Assembly: GCF_010974825.1 (NCBI RefSeq)
Contig: NZ_JAAILA010000022.1
Span: 1 to 64,000 of the forward strand
Source: Aeromonas rivipollensis
Lineage (GTDB): Bacteria; Pseudomonadota; Gammaproteobacteria; Enterobacterales; Aeromonadaceae
Direction: 5' to 3'
DNA length: 64,000 nucleotides
Shown here: positions 1 through 10,834 of the stretch, in pieces
Numbering within the stretch: position 1 is the stretch's first letter
Layout of the letters: each line of letters starts with the position of its first letter
The notes under the pieces: generated by a model
What the model was told of the DNA's origin: nothing
Seen by the model: only the letters and a program-made list of their open reading frames with translations
Database searches by the model: none
Program-made: the position numbers and the translations under genes

Positions 1-427
1 AGATAAGTAATGTCGGCGACCACAAGTTGCTCTGGAGCCACCGGCGTGACCTGCTCAGACCCTGCCTTGAGCAAGTTGGGATGACGGTAGAAGCGGTGAA
101 AACTGTGGGTGGTCTAGTGATACGCCCGCCTGGGGTGAACCAGCAGGCGGTGCTCGGCAAATATCCGAAACAGCCTGTCCCGCCCCACCTTGAGCCCGCC
201 ATCATCCTGACCCTGCAGCAGATAATGCAGCTTGCGAGTACCGACCCGCGGTTGGCGCAGTCGTACCTGACGCACGAAGCGCACCACCTGCAGCCCCTGT
301 GCATGGCGCAGGTCTGCAACCCGATTGCGCTTGTAGTAAGCCTGACGGCTTATCCCCAGAAACAGGCAAGCCCTGACGATGGTCAGCCTCTGGACTTGCC
401 GCTGCGAGAGGACTTGCCGGGTCGCTT
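1..427 (-). pseudogene. IS3-family transposase OrfB, interrupted by an amber codon
   Basis: Reading the -1 frame after the slippery site gives a typical IS3 OrfB N-terminus: LSQRQVQRLTIVRACLFLGI, then SRQAYYKRN, then VGTRKLHYLLQ, then an ADITY motif holding the first catalytic Asp at the window edge. In the stretch that should read RAYHKTTHS the Lys codon is TAG (114-116), while the frame continues cleanly on both sides. A single AAG to TAG change explains it. The remainder of the gene lies beyond the window. Confidence 0.8.
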
Positions 428-781
428 TTTTACGATGGAGACGCCGTAGTCGTTCTTCAGCACATCGACGACGGCCTCAAAGAACTGGGCCTTCTGGCTC
501 ATCAGCGCCAGCTGCTGCTCGAGTTCCTTGATGCGCTGTTCGGGCGTCTGGTTGTCGGGGTCAGGCATGGTGATAGTCCTGCCGGCGCGCACAGAAGCCC
601 CCTGGCTCCAATCTTGCCGACCATGTTTACGCAACCATACCAGAACGGTGGAGCGGCCCTGAATGCCATAACGAGTCTGCGCCTGTTTGTAGGTGAGCTC
701 GCCTTTTTCAATCTGCTCGACCAGCGCCAGTTTAAAAGTCAGCGAGTAATCGCGCTGTGTTCGTTTCACACCTTGTCCCAT
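383..781 (-). CDS. IS3-family transposase OrfA
   Basis: DNA-binding subunit of an IS3-family transposase, about 132 residues. The N-terminal half (RTQRDYSLTFKLALVEQIEK, then TYKQAQTRYGI) is the family's helix-turn-helix. The C-terminal half has the acidic heptad-like helix EQRIKELEQQLALMSQKAQF that mediates oligomerisation in these proteins. I place the start at the second ATG (781) because GGAG lies six bases upstream of it; an ATG at 793 is also possible. The 3' end carries an A AAA AAG heptamer for a -1 shift into orfB. Identity is seen from the family pattern; the exact IS name is not determined. Confidence 0.8.
   Translation of the reverse strand: MGQGVKRTQRDYSLTFKLALVEQIEKGELTYKQAQTRYGIQGRSTVLVWLRKHGRQDWSQGASVRAGRTITMPDPDNQTPEQRIKELEQQLALMSQKAQFFEAVVDVLKNDYGVSIVKKRPGKSSRSGKSRG
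425..431 (-). other. Programmed -1 frameshift heptamer A AAA AAG
   Basis: On the minus strand the orfA codons read GTA AAA AAG CGA, which places A AAA AAG in the correct phase for -1 slippage. The orfB frame (GCG ACC CGG CAA GTC) is indeed the -1 frame. This is the standard way IS3 elements make the OrfAB fusion transposase. Confidence 0.75.
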
Positions 782-842
782 CGGATTCTCCATTTATGTG
801 GGGGAAAGGTGTAAACCATATTCAGGACGGGACAGGGTAAAT

Positions 843-870
843 AAAAAAGCCCTGAATAATCAGGGCCTTT
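843..870 (-). terminator. Intrinsic terminator of the nitroreductase gene
   Basis: GCCCTGA and TCAGGGC arms (849-855, 860-866) followed on the minus strand by a run of six T residues. Confidence 0.85.
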
Positions 871-886
871 CTGCACTATCCGTGGC

Positions 887-1435
887 TTAGAAGCGACGCA
901 CGAAGTCAGCGACAGGCAACTCGCGCAGCTTGCGCGCCTCCAGCATGGGGGTGCCCAGGTAGAGGAAGCCCACCAGTTGATCCTCCGGTGCCAGCCCCAG
1001 CCCCTGATTGATCACCTCATCGAAGATGAACCAGCCGGAGCGCCAGATGCCGTTGAACCCCTGTGCCTGGGCCGCCATCTGCATCGCCATCAGGGCGCAG
1101 CCGGCGGAGAGCTCCTGCTCCAGTTTAGGTACCTTGGGGTGTGCCTGATAGCGGGTCGCGACGGCCACCACCAAGGGCGCTCGCAGGGGCGCGGCGCGGC
1201 TCTTCTCGATGCTCTCGTCATCCTCGCCGCGGGCGCGAGCGGCGTCCGCCAGCAGGGCCCCCAGACGCTCGCGCCCCTCCCCTTCAAACAGGATGAACTG
1301 CCAGGGTGTCAGGGTGCCGTGATCCGGTGCCCGCAGGCCGGCCTTCAGAATATTGTCGAGCACCTCGCCACTCGGGGCCGGTGTGGTCAGACGGCCACAG
1401 GAGTGGCGGTTGAGTAACAGGGAGAGGGCATCCAT
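887..1435 (-). CDS. Nitroreductase-family oxidoreductase, YdjA-like
   Basis: FMN-dependent oxidoreductase of the small nitroreductase family, 182 residues, expected in the cytosol. The N-terminal RHSCGRLTTPAPS (Arg-His-Ser FMN phosphate contact), LRAPDHGTLTPWQFI, and the C-terminal GFLYLGTP are the family landmarks and match E. coli YdjA closely in layout. I chose the ATG at 1435 rather than 1459 because AAGGAA lies about seven bases upstream and the protein then begins MDALSLL, at the usual family position. The physiological substrate is unknown. It stands alone, with its own terminator. Confidence 0.85.
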   Translation of the reverse strand: MDALSLLLNRHSCGRLTTPAPSGEVLDNILKAGLRAPDHGTLTPWQFILFEGEGRERLGALLADAARARGEDDESIEKSRAAPLRAPLVVAVATRYQAHPKVPKLEQELSAGCALMAMQMAAQAQGFNGIWRSGWFIFDEVINQGLGLAPEDQLVGFLYLGTPMLEARKLRELPVADFVRRF

Positions 1436-1525
1436 GGTCAGTTCCTTATCAGGGGGCAATGATGGCGCTACCTTAGCACAGCCCGAAGGGGAGCACAGCC
1501 AGGGCCAGCCCGCGCCACCAATAGA

Positions 1526-1548
1526 AACCCCCTGATAGTCAGGGGGTT
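1526..1548 (-). terminator. Hairpin terminator after fadH
   Basis: Perfect 10-bp arms AACCCCCTGA and TCAGGGGGTT around TAG. The T tract on the minus strand is weak. Confidence 0.6.
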
Positions 1549-1578
1549 ATCATCATGCTGTCAGCCAAGGCCAGGGCG

Positions 1579-3921
<2,343 letters not shown>

Positions 3922-5766
3922 ATGTCTATTTTCAAAGGTCTGGGGTGGCTGTTTCGCAGCCTCTGGCGTCTGCTCAACTTTACCCGCTTGATGCTGGTCA
4001 ATCTGCTGTTTCTCATCGTCGTGCTGGTCATCGCCTTCAGCCTCAACCAGAGCGAGACCCCAAGCACCCCCATAGAGGGCGCCCTCACCCTCAATCTCGC
4101 AGGCGTGCTGGTGGAACAGCGCACCCAAACCGATCCGACGGTGCAGCTGCTGAGACAGATGGAGAAGAGCGACGATCAGCCCAGTGAAATCGTCCTCTCC
4201 GACCTGCTGTGGGCCATCAAGAGCGCCGGAGATGACGATCGCATCAAGGCGCTGGTGATCAAGCCCCAGGGACTGCAGGGGGCCAGCCTCTCCAAGCTAC
4301 AGGAGGTGGCGAGCGCCATAGACGCATTCAAGGAGAGCGGCAAGCCGGTCATCGCCATGGCCGACTACTACAGCCAGGGCGCCTACCTGCTCGCCGCCCA
4401 TGCCGATCACGTGCTGCTCAACCAGAGCGGCGCCGTGCTGATCGAAGGCTTTGGGGTCTACCAGACCTACTTCAAGTCGGCGCTGGAGAAGCTCAACGTC
4501 ACCCCCCATGTGTTCAAGGTCGGCACCTACAAATCCTTCGTCGAGCCCTATACCCGTGACGAGATGTCCCCCGAGAGCAAGGAGGCGAACCAGCGCTGGC
4601 TGGATCAGCTGTGGCAATCCTATGTCACCGACGTGGCCGAGCAGCGGGAGATAGAACCGGATGCGGTCGCGCCAGACAAGGATCACTTCCTCGAGCTGCT
4701 GCGCAAGGCCGGTGGCAATGCTGCCAGCTACGCCCTCGACAACGGTCTGGTGGATCAGCTCGCCACCCGCGACGAGATGACCCAGGCGGTCATCAAGGAG
4801 GTGGGCGAGAGCGAGGATCACGGCTGGAAAGGGGTCGGGCTGAAAGAGTATCTGGCCGCCATCCCCGAGCAATATCCCCAGAGCGGCAAGGATGAGGTGG
4901 GCCTCATCACCGCCAGCGGCGCCATCATGGACGGGATCCAGCCGGCCGGCACCATAGGCGGTGACAGCCTCTCCGAGCTGCTGGCCGAGGCCCGCCGCGA
5001 CGATCTGGTCAAAGCCGTGGTACTGCGGGTCGACAGCCCAGGGGGCAGCGCCTTCGCCGCCGAGCAGATCCGCGCCGAGCTGCTGGCCCTGAAACAGGCG
5101 GGCAAGCCGGTAGTCATCTCCATGGGCAGCTACGCCGCCTCCGGTGGCTACTGGATCTCCGCCGATGCGGACAAGATCTTCGCCTCCCCCACCACACTCA
5201 CCGGCTCCATCGGGGTGTTCGGCATGTTCGCCACCATCGACAAGGCGCTCTCCCAGTACGGGGTGCACACCGACGGCGTCGGCACCACAGACTTCGTGGG
5301 AGTCGGGCTGACCCGGGCCCTGCCGGAGCACGTCGGCCAGGCCATCCAGCTGAGCGTGGAAGACACCTACCAACGCTTCGTCGGTCTGGTCGGCAAGGGC
5401 CGCGGCCTGAGCCCGGAAGAGGCGGAGAAAGCCGCCGAAGGCCGGGTCTGGACCGGTCAGGATGCCAAGGAGCTGGGGCTGGTGGACGAGTTCGGCAACC
5501 TGGACGACGCCCTCAAGGCCGCCGCCGAGCTCGCCAACCTCAAGAGCTGGCAGGTCACCCCCATAGCGCCGGAAGAGTCGGCAAGGGACAAGTTCCTGCG
5601 CGAGCTGTTTGACAGCAGCGCCCAGGCGCTGGCCCCGCACCTGCAAAGCTGGCTGCCCGCAGGGTTGGGCCAGGCGCTGGTGGAGATGAACCGCAGCCTG
5701 GACCCGCTGACCCGCTTCAATGACCCGCAAGGCACCTACGCCTTCTGCCCGGTCTGCGTGCCCTGA
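3922..5766 (+). CDS. sppA: Signal peptide peptidase SppA, 67K type
   Basis: Inner-membrane serine protease that degrades signal peptides left in the membrane after secretion. The protein has 614 residues, close to E. coli SppA (618), and is the long tandem form. One N-terminal membrane segment (about residues 23-42) follows a basic, aromatic stretch (LFRSLWRLLNFTRLM). The Ser/Lys dyad is visible: Lys204 in VFKVGTYKSF in the first half and Ser407 in SYAASGGYW in the second. The second half carries the conserved VLRVDSPGGSAFA strand. The ATG at 3922 has only a poor ribosome binding site but fits the family N-terminus. Confidence 0.95.
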   Translation: MSIFKGLGWLFRSLWRLLNFTRLMLVNLLFLIVVLVIAFSLNQSETPSTPIEGALTLNLAGVLVEQRTQTDPTVQLLRQMEKSDDQPSEIVLSDLLWAIKSAGDDDRIKALVIKPQGLQGASLSKLQEVASAIDAFKESGKPVIAMADYYSQGAYLLAAHADHVLLNQSGAVLIEGFGVYQTYFKSALEKLNVTPHVFKVGTYKSFVEPYTRDEMSPESKEANQRWLDQLWQSYVTDVAEQREIEPDAVAPDKDHFLELLRKAGGNAASYALDNGLVDQLATRDEMTQAVIKEVGESEDHGWKGVGLKEYLAAIPEQYPQSGKDEVGLITASGAIMDGIQPAGTIGGDSLSELLAEARRDDLVKAVVLRVDSPGGSAFAAEQIRAELLALKQAGKPVVISMGSYAASGGYWISADADKIFASPTTLTGSIGVFGMFATIDKALSQYGVHTDGVGTTDFVGVGLTRALPEHVGQAIQLSVEDTYQRFVGLVGKGRGLSPEEAEKAAEGRVWTGQDAKELGLVDEFGNLDDALKAAAELANLKSWQVTPIAPEESARDKFLRELFDSSAQALAPHLQSWLPAGLGQALVEMNRSLDPLTRFNDPQGTYAFCPVCVP

Positions 5767-5781
5767 TCCGGCAACGACAAC

Positions 5782-5809
5782 AAAAAAACCGCCGAAAGGC
5801 GGTTTTTTT
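5782..5809. terminator. Bidirectional terminator between sppA and the Nudix gene
   Basis: AAAAAAACCGCC, GAAA loop, GGCGGTTTTTTT: an intrinsic terminator usable from both sides, between convergent genes. Confidence 0.92.
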
Positions 5810-5830
5810 ATCTTCAGAAACCCATGACTA

Positions 5831-6388
5831 TCAGCTCAGCAACCCGGCCTCTGCCCAGTGCTGCAACTCGGCCAGCACCCGGGTCTCGCGCACAGTCCAC
5901 TGGGGGCAGGGGCCGGCCAGCTGGGTCTTGTTGGTCTGCAGGGCCTCTTCCATGGCGAACCAGCCCGGGGTGAAGCCAAGACGTATCTCGTAGGGCTGGG
6001 GGTGCGGCTCGCTCCAGTCCTCCCCCACCTGGCAGAGGTAATAGAAGGAGCGGATGCAGTAGGCGTCATAGTAGGCCTCGCGGGCGGCGCGAAACTCCCG
6101 GGTCTGCCCGAGCAGCAGACCCACTGCCACCAGCTCGGCGCCGCACTCCTCGCGCAGCTCCCGGGCCAGGGCCGTATGGTGACACTCCCCCGCCTCTATG
6201 CCGCCCCCGGGGAACATGAGATCCCCGTTGACGCGAGAGTGCACCAGCAACAGTTCATCCCCGCGCATCACCACGGCCCTGACCGTGGTCCGCTCGAGCA
6301 CCCTCCCCTCGCAGGGAACCTGACCATGGACGAGGCGGATGTCGAAGGCATGGGCCCACTCGGGGGCACCGGATGGCAGCGATATCAT
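5831..6388 (-). CDS. Nudix hydrolase
   Basis: 185-residue nucleotide-diphosphate-type hydrolase. The Nudix box is complete: GGIEAGECHHTALARELREE followed by CGAEL, fitting GX5EX7REUXEEXGU, with the metal-binding glutamates in place. The beta-strand before it (TTVRAVVMRGDELLLVHS) is typical. The substrate cannot be told from sequence. Its ATG overlaps the stop codon of the upstream lipoprotein gene by four bases (ATGA), so the two are probably translated from one message. Confidence 0.88.
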   Translation of the reverse strand: MISLPSGAPEWAHAFDIRLVHGQVPCEGRVLERTTVRAVVMRGDELLLVHSRVNGDLMFPGGGIEAGECHHTALARELREECGAELVAVGLLLGQTREFRAAREAYYDAYCIRSFYYLCQVGEDWSEPHPQPYEIRLGFTPGWFAMEEALQTNKTQLAGPCPQWTVRETRVLAELQHWAEAGLLS

Positions 6389-7188
6389 GGGGCCTGGTAG
6401 CTCCCGGCTCTAAGCGCCTCGACTATGGTGGCGGCCGCCTGATCCAGCCTCTCCTGCTGCTCCTTGCCGATGGCATGGTAGATCCCGAGGCGGGTGGACG
6501 AGACCTCGGGGGTCTCCTGAAACGACTCGCTCACCTTGCCCCACTGATAGGCCAGATCAAACGCCTTCTGCCCCATGTAGAGGGTGCTGAGAGCGGTGAG
6601 GATCCGGCTGTTGACCTTGTCCCCTTCCCCATAGAGGGAGAGGGCGTGATGCATCAGGGCGATGGCCTTCTGGGGCTCGCTCTTGGCATAGATACCCCCC
6701 AGAGCCAGCTGCAACTCCGGCTCCTCGAGGGCGGGGGTGCCTTCCAGCGCCAGGAAGCTGGCACGGGCCGCTGGATTGGTGTTGTTGGTCCAGTGCCAGA
6801 GCAGCAGATAGGGATCCTGGGAGCCACGGGTCTGGGCATCCAGCTGCTCCAGCTGAGCGCCGGCGGCCAGCATGCCCTCCACCCTGGGGCTCTTCTGCTC
6901 GCGGGCCCGCTTGTATTCGATGTTGGTGGAGTGTTCGGCGCACTGGAGGTAACGCTCCAGGTCACGCATCAGCTCGTACCTGTGCCTGTCCGTGCCCTCC
7001 TCCTGGAGGTAGTAGCGGGCGCGGATGACATCGCTGCGCTCATGGCGACACCAGCCGTCGTCCACCAGATCCGCACAGAGCGCCGGAGACTGGGTGCAGA
7101 TGTTGTGGATCCTGTCGTCATCGCAGGCCATCAGCGTCAGACAACAGGCGAGGGGGAGCAGTAACGGACGCTGTGAGAATAGGGTCAT
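6385..7188 (-). CDS. DUF2989-family lipoprotein
   Basis: 267-residue predicted lipoprotein. The signal peptide ends in LTLMAC, a good lipobox, with Cys22 as the lipidated residue, followed by Asp-Asp-Asp. Asp after the Cys suggests retention in the inner membrane under the enterobacterial +2 rule. The segment ICTQSPALCADLVDDGWC is the hallmark of DUF2989 proteins in Aeromonas, Shewanella and Vibrio as I remember them. The second half (LQLALGGIYAKSEPQKAIAL, ILTALSTLYMGQKAFDLAYQ) looks like TPR-type helical repeats. Function is unknown. Co-transcribed with the Nudix gene. Confidence 0.75.
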   Translation of the reverse strand: MTLFSQRPLLLPLACCLTLMACDDDRIHNICTQSPALCADLVDDGWCRHERSDVIRARYYLQEEGTDRHRYELMRDLERYLQCAEHSTNIEYKRAREQKSPRVEGMLAAGAQLEQLDAQTRGSQDPYLLLWHWTNNTNPAARASFLALEGTPALEEPELQLALGGIYAKSEPQKAIALMHHALSLYGEGDKVNSRILTALSTLYMGQKAFDLAYQWGKVSESFQETPEVSSTRLGIYHAIGKEQQERLDQAAATIVEALRAGSYQAP

Positions 7189-7398
7189 GGTTCACATCTG
7201 GTTGGTAACAATCGCAACCCGCCCTGGCCACCGCCAACTAGCAAACAGGCTACATATCCATTACAATGCGCGCGCCGTATAAGGCCGCGACTGCAGAATA
7301 ATATAACGAAACCGTCAGCCCTACACTGATCTGCATTCGACGAATTTCAATTTGCCCAGGCAACTTGCTTCAACAACGTGAAATAAAGGATCTGGTTA

Positions 7399-8832
7399 AT
7401 GACCCACGAGCACTACTTGCAGGCGTGGCAGGAGAGCCAGGAGCTCGCCGAAGCCATGCAGCCCTTGATTGGTCGCCTCTACCGACAGCAAGGGATAGAA
7501 ATCACCCTCTACGGGCGCCCCCTGCAGAACGCCTCCACCATCGACATCCTCAAGGCCCACAGGGTCGTTCGCCGCCACCAGGGCACTCCCCTCCCCATCC
7601 AGCAAAGCTTCCCCCTGCTCCAGGCCATGGTCGCCCTGAACCCGACCGCCGCCGAAGTCGATCTCGGCAAGCTGGCGGTGGGTTACTGGCAGGATCACCA
7701 GGATGAAGCCGGCATAGACGACTACCTGCGTGCCAAGCTGGCCCCGGCCCTGAACCGCGATTCAGTGCCCGCCCCGACCGACGTGGTGCTCTACGGCTTT
7801 GGCCGCATCGGCCGCCTGCTGGCCAGGCTGCTGATCGAGCGCACCGGCGCCGCCAACTCCCTGCGCCTGCGCGCCATAGTCGTGCGTGGCGGTCGCGAAG
7901 GAGATCTGGAGAAACGCGCCAGCCTGCTGCGCCGCGACTCTGTGCACGGTCCCTTCAACGGCTCCATCGAGGTGGATAATGAGCGCAGCGCCATCATCGC
8001 CAACGGCACCTTCATCCAGGTGATCTATGCAAACAGCCCGGCGGACATCGACTACACCGCCTATGGCATCGACAATGCGCTGATCGTCGACAACACAGGG
8101 GTCTGGCGCGACGAGGCGGGTCTGTCCGAGCACCTCAAGGCGCGCGGCGCCGCCCGGGTGCTGCTGACCGCCCCCGGCAAGGGGGAGATGAAGAACGTGG
8201 TGTTCGGGGTCAACCACGAGGTGATAGGCCCGGATGACAAGATCATCTCTGCCGCCTCCTGTACCACCAACGCCATCACCCCCGTGCTCAAGGTGATGCA
8301 GGACAAGTACGGCATCCGCCACGGCCACGTGGAGACGGTGCACTCCTACACCAACGATCAGAACCTGATCGACAACTATCACAAGGGCGAGCGCCGCGGT
8401 CGCAGCGCAGCCCTCAACATGGTGATGACCAGCACAGGCGCCGCCAAGGCGGTGGCCAAGGCGCTGCCGGAGCTCAAGGGCAAGCTGACCGGCAACGCCA
8501 TCCGGGTGCCGACCCCCAATGTGTCGCTGGCCATCATCAACCTGTCGCTGGAGCAGGGCACGGATCGGGAGAGCCTGAACGCCTATCTGCAGCAGATGGC
8601 CCTGAGCTCGGCCCTCCATCGCCAGATCGATTACAGCGCCAGCACAGAGCTGGTCTCCTCCGACATGGTGGGTTCGCGCTTCGCGGGCATAGTGGACTCC
8701 CAGGCCACCATAGCCGAGGGGGATCACTGCGTGCTTTACGTGTGGTATGACAACGAGTTCGGGTACAGTTGTCAGGTGGTGCGGGTGATGGAGCAGATGG
8801 CTGGCGTGGTACGCCAGGATTTGCCTGCCTGA
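7399..8832 (+). CDS. Glyceraldehyde-3-phosphate dehydrogenase, long N-terminally extended form
   Basis: 477-residue GAPDH that converts glyceraldehyde 3-phosphate to 1,3-bisphosphoglycerate with NAD(P). The dinucleotide fold starts only near residue 130 (VVLYGFGRIGRLLARLL), after an extra domain of about 125 residues absent from GapA (about 330 residues). The catalytic Cys288 sits in SCTTNAITPVLK, and HSYTNDQNLIDN and the C-terminal WYDNEFGYS are present. Such long forms are known in Vibrio, Shewanella and Aeromonas. The role of the extension is not known to me. The start at 7399 has AAGGA about seven bases upstream. Confidence 0.92.
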   Translation: MTHEHYLQAWQESQELAEAMQPLIGRLYRQQGIEITLYGRPLQNASTIDILKAHRVVRRHQGTPLPIQQSFPLLQAMVALNPTAAEVDLGKLAVGYWQDHQDEAGIDDYLRAKLAPALNRDSVPAPTDVVLYGFGRIGRLLARLLIERTGAANSLRLRAIVVRGGREGDLEKRASLLRRDSVHGPFNGSIEVDNERSAIIANGTFIQVIYANSPADIDYTAYGIDNALIVDNTGVWRDEAGLSEHLKARGAARVLLTAPGKGEMKNVVFGVNHEVIGPDDKIISAASCTTNAITPVLKVMQDKYGIRHGHVETVHSYTNDQNLIDNYHKGERRGRSAALNMVMTSTGAAKAVAKALPELKGKLTGNAIRVPTPNVSLAIINLSLEQGTDRESLNAYLQQMALSSALHRQIDYSASTELVSSDMVGSRFAGIVDSQATIAEGDHCVLYVWYDNEFGYSCQVVRVMEQMAGVVRQDLPA

Positions 8833-8865
8833 TCCCTTCATGGCTCAATTTGCAAGGAGAGGCCG

Positions 8866-9144
8866 ATGTCGTTTCAACAGGTGATAGGGCAGATGCCCAA
8901 AGAAGTGTACGAGCGGCTCAAGACCGCGGTCGAGCTGGGCAAGTGGCCGGACGGCCAGCCCCTCACCGAGGAGCAGAAGGCCACCTCGCTGCAGGCCGTG
9001 ATGGCCTGGCAGGCGATGCACCTTGCCGATCCCGAGCACATGAACATAGGCCGCGACGGCGAGATCGTGATGAAGAGCAAGAGCGAGCTCAAGCGCCAGT
9101 ATCGCGATGAGGAAGAGATAGTCAGGATCGACCTCAACCACTGA
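8866..9144 (+). CDS. yeaC: YeaC-family protein (DUF1315)
   Basis: Small 92-residue soluble protein of the DUF1315 family, with the typical start MSFQQVIGQMPKEVYERLK and the GKWPDGQPLT segment. Function unknown. It follows the GAPDH gene by 33 bases with a strong AAGGAGAGG site, as yeaC sits near gapA and ansA in other gammaproteobacteria, so it is probably cotranscribed with it. Confidence 0.85.
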   Translation: MSFQQVIGQMPKEVYERLKTAVELGKWPDGQPLTEEQKATSLQAVMAWQAMHLADPEHMNIGRDGEIVMKSKSELKRQYRDEEEIVRIDLNH

Positions 9145-9181
9145 GCCTGACCTGCTAGGTAGCCCGCAGCAGCTACAACAA

Positions 9182-9214
9182 AAGGGGAGCCAATATGGCT
9201 CCCCTCTCTTTTTT
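9182..9214 (+). terminator. Terminator after yeaC
   Basis: AAGGGGAGCC / GGCTCCCCTC-type hairpin followed by TCTCTTTTTT. Confidence 0.9.
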
Positions 9215-9220
9215 CTGACA

Positions 9221-9385
9221 TATCCCCCTCATCCCCAGCCCTTCTCCCGCCAGGGGAGAAGGGAGCAGGCCCGCAGCCTGCGGATAGTAAGCGGGCCACC
9301 TGCCGGCAATCTTCATGGCGAGCCTGGCTGCCAACAGCACCTCCATCTATCCCCTCTCTCCCTGGGAGAGGGCCAGGGTGAGGGC
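9221..9385. repeat. Intergenic 'boilerplate' G/C-rich repeat pair
   Basis: Two related self-complementary blocks lie between yeaC and ansA. One (9228-9270) reads CCCTCATCCCCAGCCCTTCT, then CCCGCCAGGGGAGAAGGG. The other (9351-9383) reads CCCCTCTCTCCCTGGGAGAG, then GGCCAGGGTGAGGG. They resemble the noncoding repeats built on CCCTCTCCC...GGGAGAGGG...GGGTGAGGG that are scattered between genes of many proteobacteria. Each can fold on itself, and the two ends are inverted relative to each other. No reading frame is supported here. Confidence 0.65.
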
Positions 9386-9393
9386 CGCAATGC

Positions 9394-10401
9394 TCAGGGG
9401 GTCAGCTCGCCCCGCAGGGACTGCTGCATCAGCTCGCGGATGCGCGGGGCCGGCAGATCCTGGCTCAGCAGGAAGTGCAGCTTGGTGAGCGCCGCCTCGG
9501 CCGTCATGTCGAAGCCCGAGATGACACCGGCCCGGGAGAGGGCGTTGCCGGTGGCATAGCCGCCCATGTTGACCTTGCCGTGCAGGCACTGGCTCAGGTT
9601 GACTATGATGACGCCCCGGGCCGAGGCCTCGGAGAGCAGCGCCAGCATGGCCGGGTTCTGGGGCGCATTGCCCACCCCGAAGGAGAGCAGGATCAGCGCC
9701 CGCACCGGTTGCTGCAAGATGTTGGCGATCACCTCGGCCGAGATGCCGGGATAGAGGGTCACCACGCCGATGGGCTGGGGGGTGATGTCGTGCAGCACCA
9801 GCGGACGCTCGGACGGCTCCCCCAGCTCCCCCGCTTCCAGAGAGATGGCGATGCCGGCATTGAGCAGCGGCGGGTAGTTCGGCGAATCGAAGGCGTGGAA
9901 GCCGTCCGCGTGCACCTTCTTGCTGCGGTTGCCGCGATAGAGCTGATTGTTGAAAAACAGCGTCACCTCGTGGATCGGGTAGTTGGCCGCGATATAGAGG
10001 GCATTGAGCAGGTTTTGCTGGCCGTCGGAGCGCAGCTCGGCGAGCGGGATCTGGGAGCCGGTGATGATGACCGGCTTGTGCAGATCTTCGAGCATGAAGG
10101 AGAGGGCCGAGGCGGTGAACGACATGGTGTCGGTGCCGTGCAGGATCACGAAGCCGTCGTACTGCTCGTAGTTGTCACGAATGTCCTCGGCGATGCGCTG
10201 CCAGTCCGCCGGGGTCATGTCGGAGGAGTCGATGAGGGGGGCATATTCGTGGATATGATAATCCGGCATCTCGGGCCGGTGAAACTCGGGCATCCGGGCC
10301 AGACAATCTTCCATGAAACCCGCCATCGGCACATAACCGTGGTCGGAACGCTGCATCCCTATGGTGCCGCCCGTGTAGGCGATATAGATAGACTTCTTCA
10401 C
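9394..10401 (-). CDS. ansA: Type I L-asparaginase
   Basis: Cytoplasmic asparaginase that hydrolyses asparagine to aspartate and ammonia, 335 residues. The N-terminal nucleophile motif YTGGTIGMQRSDHGYVPM and the second motif HGTDTMSFTASALSFMLE, with the Thr-Asp pair, are intact, as are GSQIPLAELRSDGQ and LYRGNRSKK. It aligns end to end with E. coli AnsA. I chose a GTG start at 10401 (VKKSIYIAYTGG) with GGAGAG just upstream; the ATG at 10443 would add 14 residues unlike the family. Confidence 0.92.
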   Translation of the reverse strand: MKKSIYIAYTGGTIGMQRSDHGYVPMAGFMEDCLARMPEFHRPEMPDYHIHEYAPLIDSSDMTPADWQRIAEDIRDNYEQYDGFVILHGTDTMSFTASALSFMLEDLHKPVIITGSQIPLAELRSDGQQNLLNALYIAANYPIHEVTLFFNNQLYRGNRSKKVHADGFHAFDSPNYPPLLNAGIAISLEAGELGEPSERPLVLHDITPQPIGVVTLYPGISAEVIANILQQPVRALILLSFGVGNAPQNPAMLALLSEASARGVIIVNLSQCLHGKVNMGGYATGNALSRAGVISGFDMTAEAALTKLHFLLSQDLPAPRIRELMQQSLRGELTP

Positions 10402-10834
10402 ACCCTCTCCTCTCTCTGGACTGACAACCGGCGGACAATTCAAGGTTCAACCGGTTCCTTCACTTCCTATTCCGGTTCCGCTCATGGGCGGGAAACTGGC
10501 GAATTATAGAGACTGCCGCTGCAAATGACAGCAGTCATTGTTGCGGGCAGGAGCACGCCCAGGACATAGTTTTAAATGCTAGGTTAATGCACTGTTTTGA
10601 GCATTAATATGATGAACATGGATATAAACGGTGATTTTTGCTACTATCCGGCGGATTTTTCATGAATGTCATCTGGATGCCTGATGAAATCGGGCTCGCA
10701 TCGATCCCATTTTTGCCTGGGACTGGGGCTGTGGCCCCCTCTTGAACTGGCGCCTGCGCCACACTGTTTTTATCCCGGCTGAATCTGTGAGTCTTTCTCG
10801 CCAAAGACACAGCCGATCAACATGGGAGTACCGC
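10402..10834. other. Divergent intergenic region ansA / gltS
   Basis: About 430 bases holding the promoters of two divergent genes. An imperfect inverted repeat spans 10513-10550 (CTGCCGC...AATGAC / GTCATT...GGGCAG). The AT-rich stretch at 10565-10665 is the likely gltS promoter area. I see no reading frame with coding character and no operator I can name. Confidence 0.5.

Larger units (their letters stand above)
1..834 (-). mobile_element. IS3-family insertion sequence, cut by window edge and inactivated
   Basis: This is the left part of an IS3-family element read on the minus strand. Its outer end is probably near 834, where the minus strand begins TGTCCCGTCC, 40 bases before the first reading frame. 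It has the two overlapping frames typical of the family: orfA (helix-turn-helix plus leucine-zipper-like helix) and orfB (DDE transposase) in the -1 frame. The window ends just after the first catalytic Asp motif (ADITY) of orfB. An in-frame amber codon at 114-116 breaks orfB, so the element is probably dead unless complemented in trans. It lies directly behind the terminator of the nitroreductase gene, a harmless place to insert. Confidence 0.85.

Noticed and set aside
27-449. 140-codon open frame on the plus strand
   Set aside because: It is the antisense of the IS3 orfB segment, whose minus-strand translation is clearly transposase.
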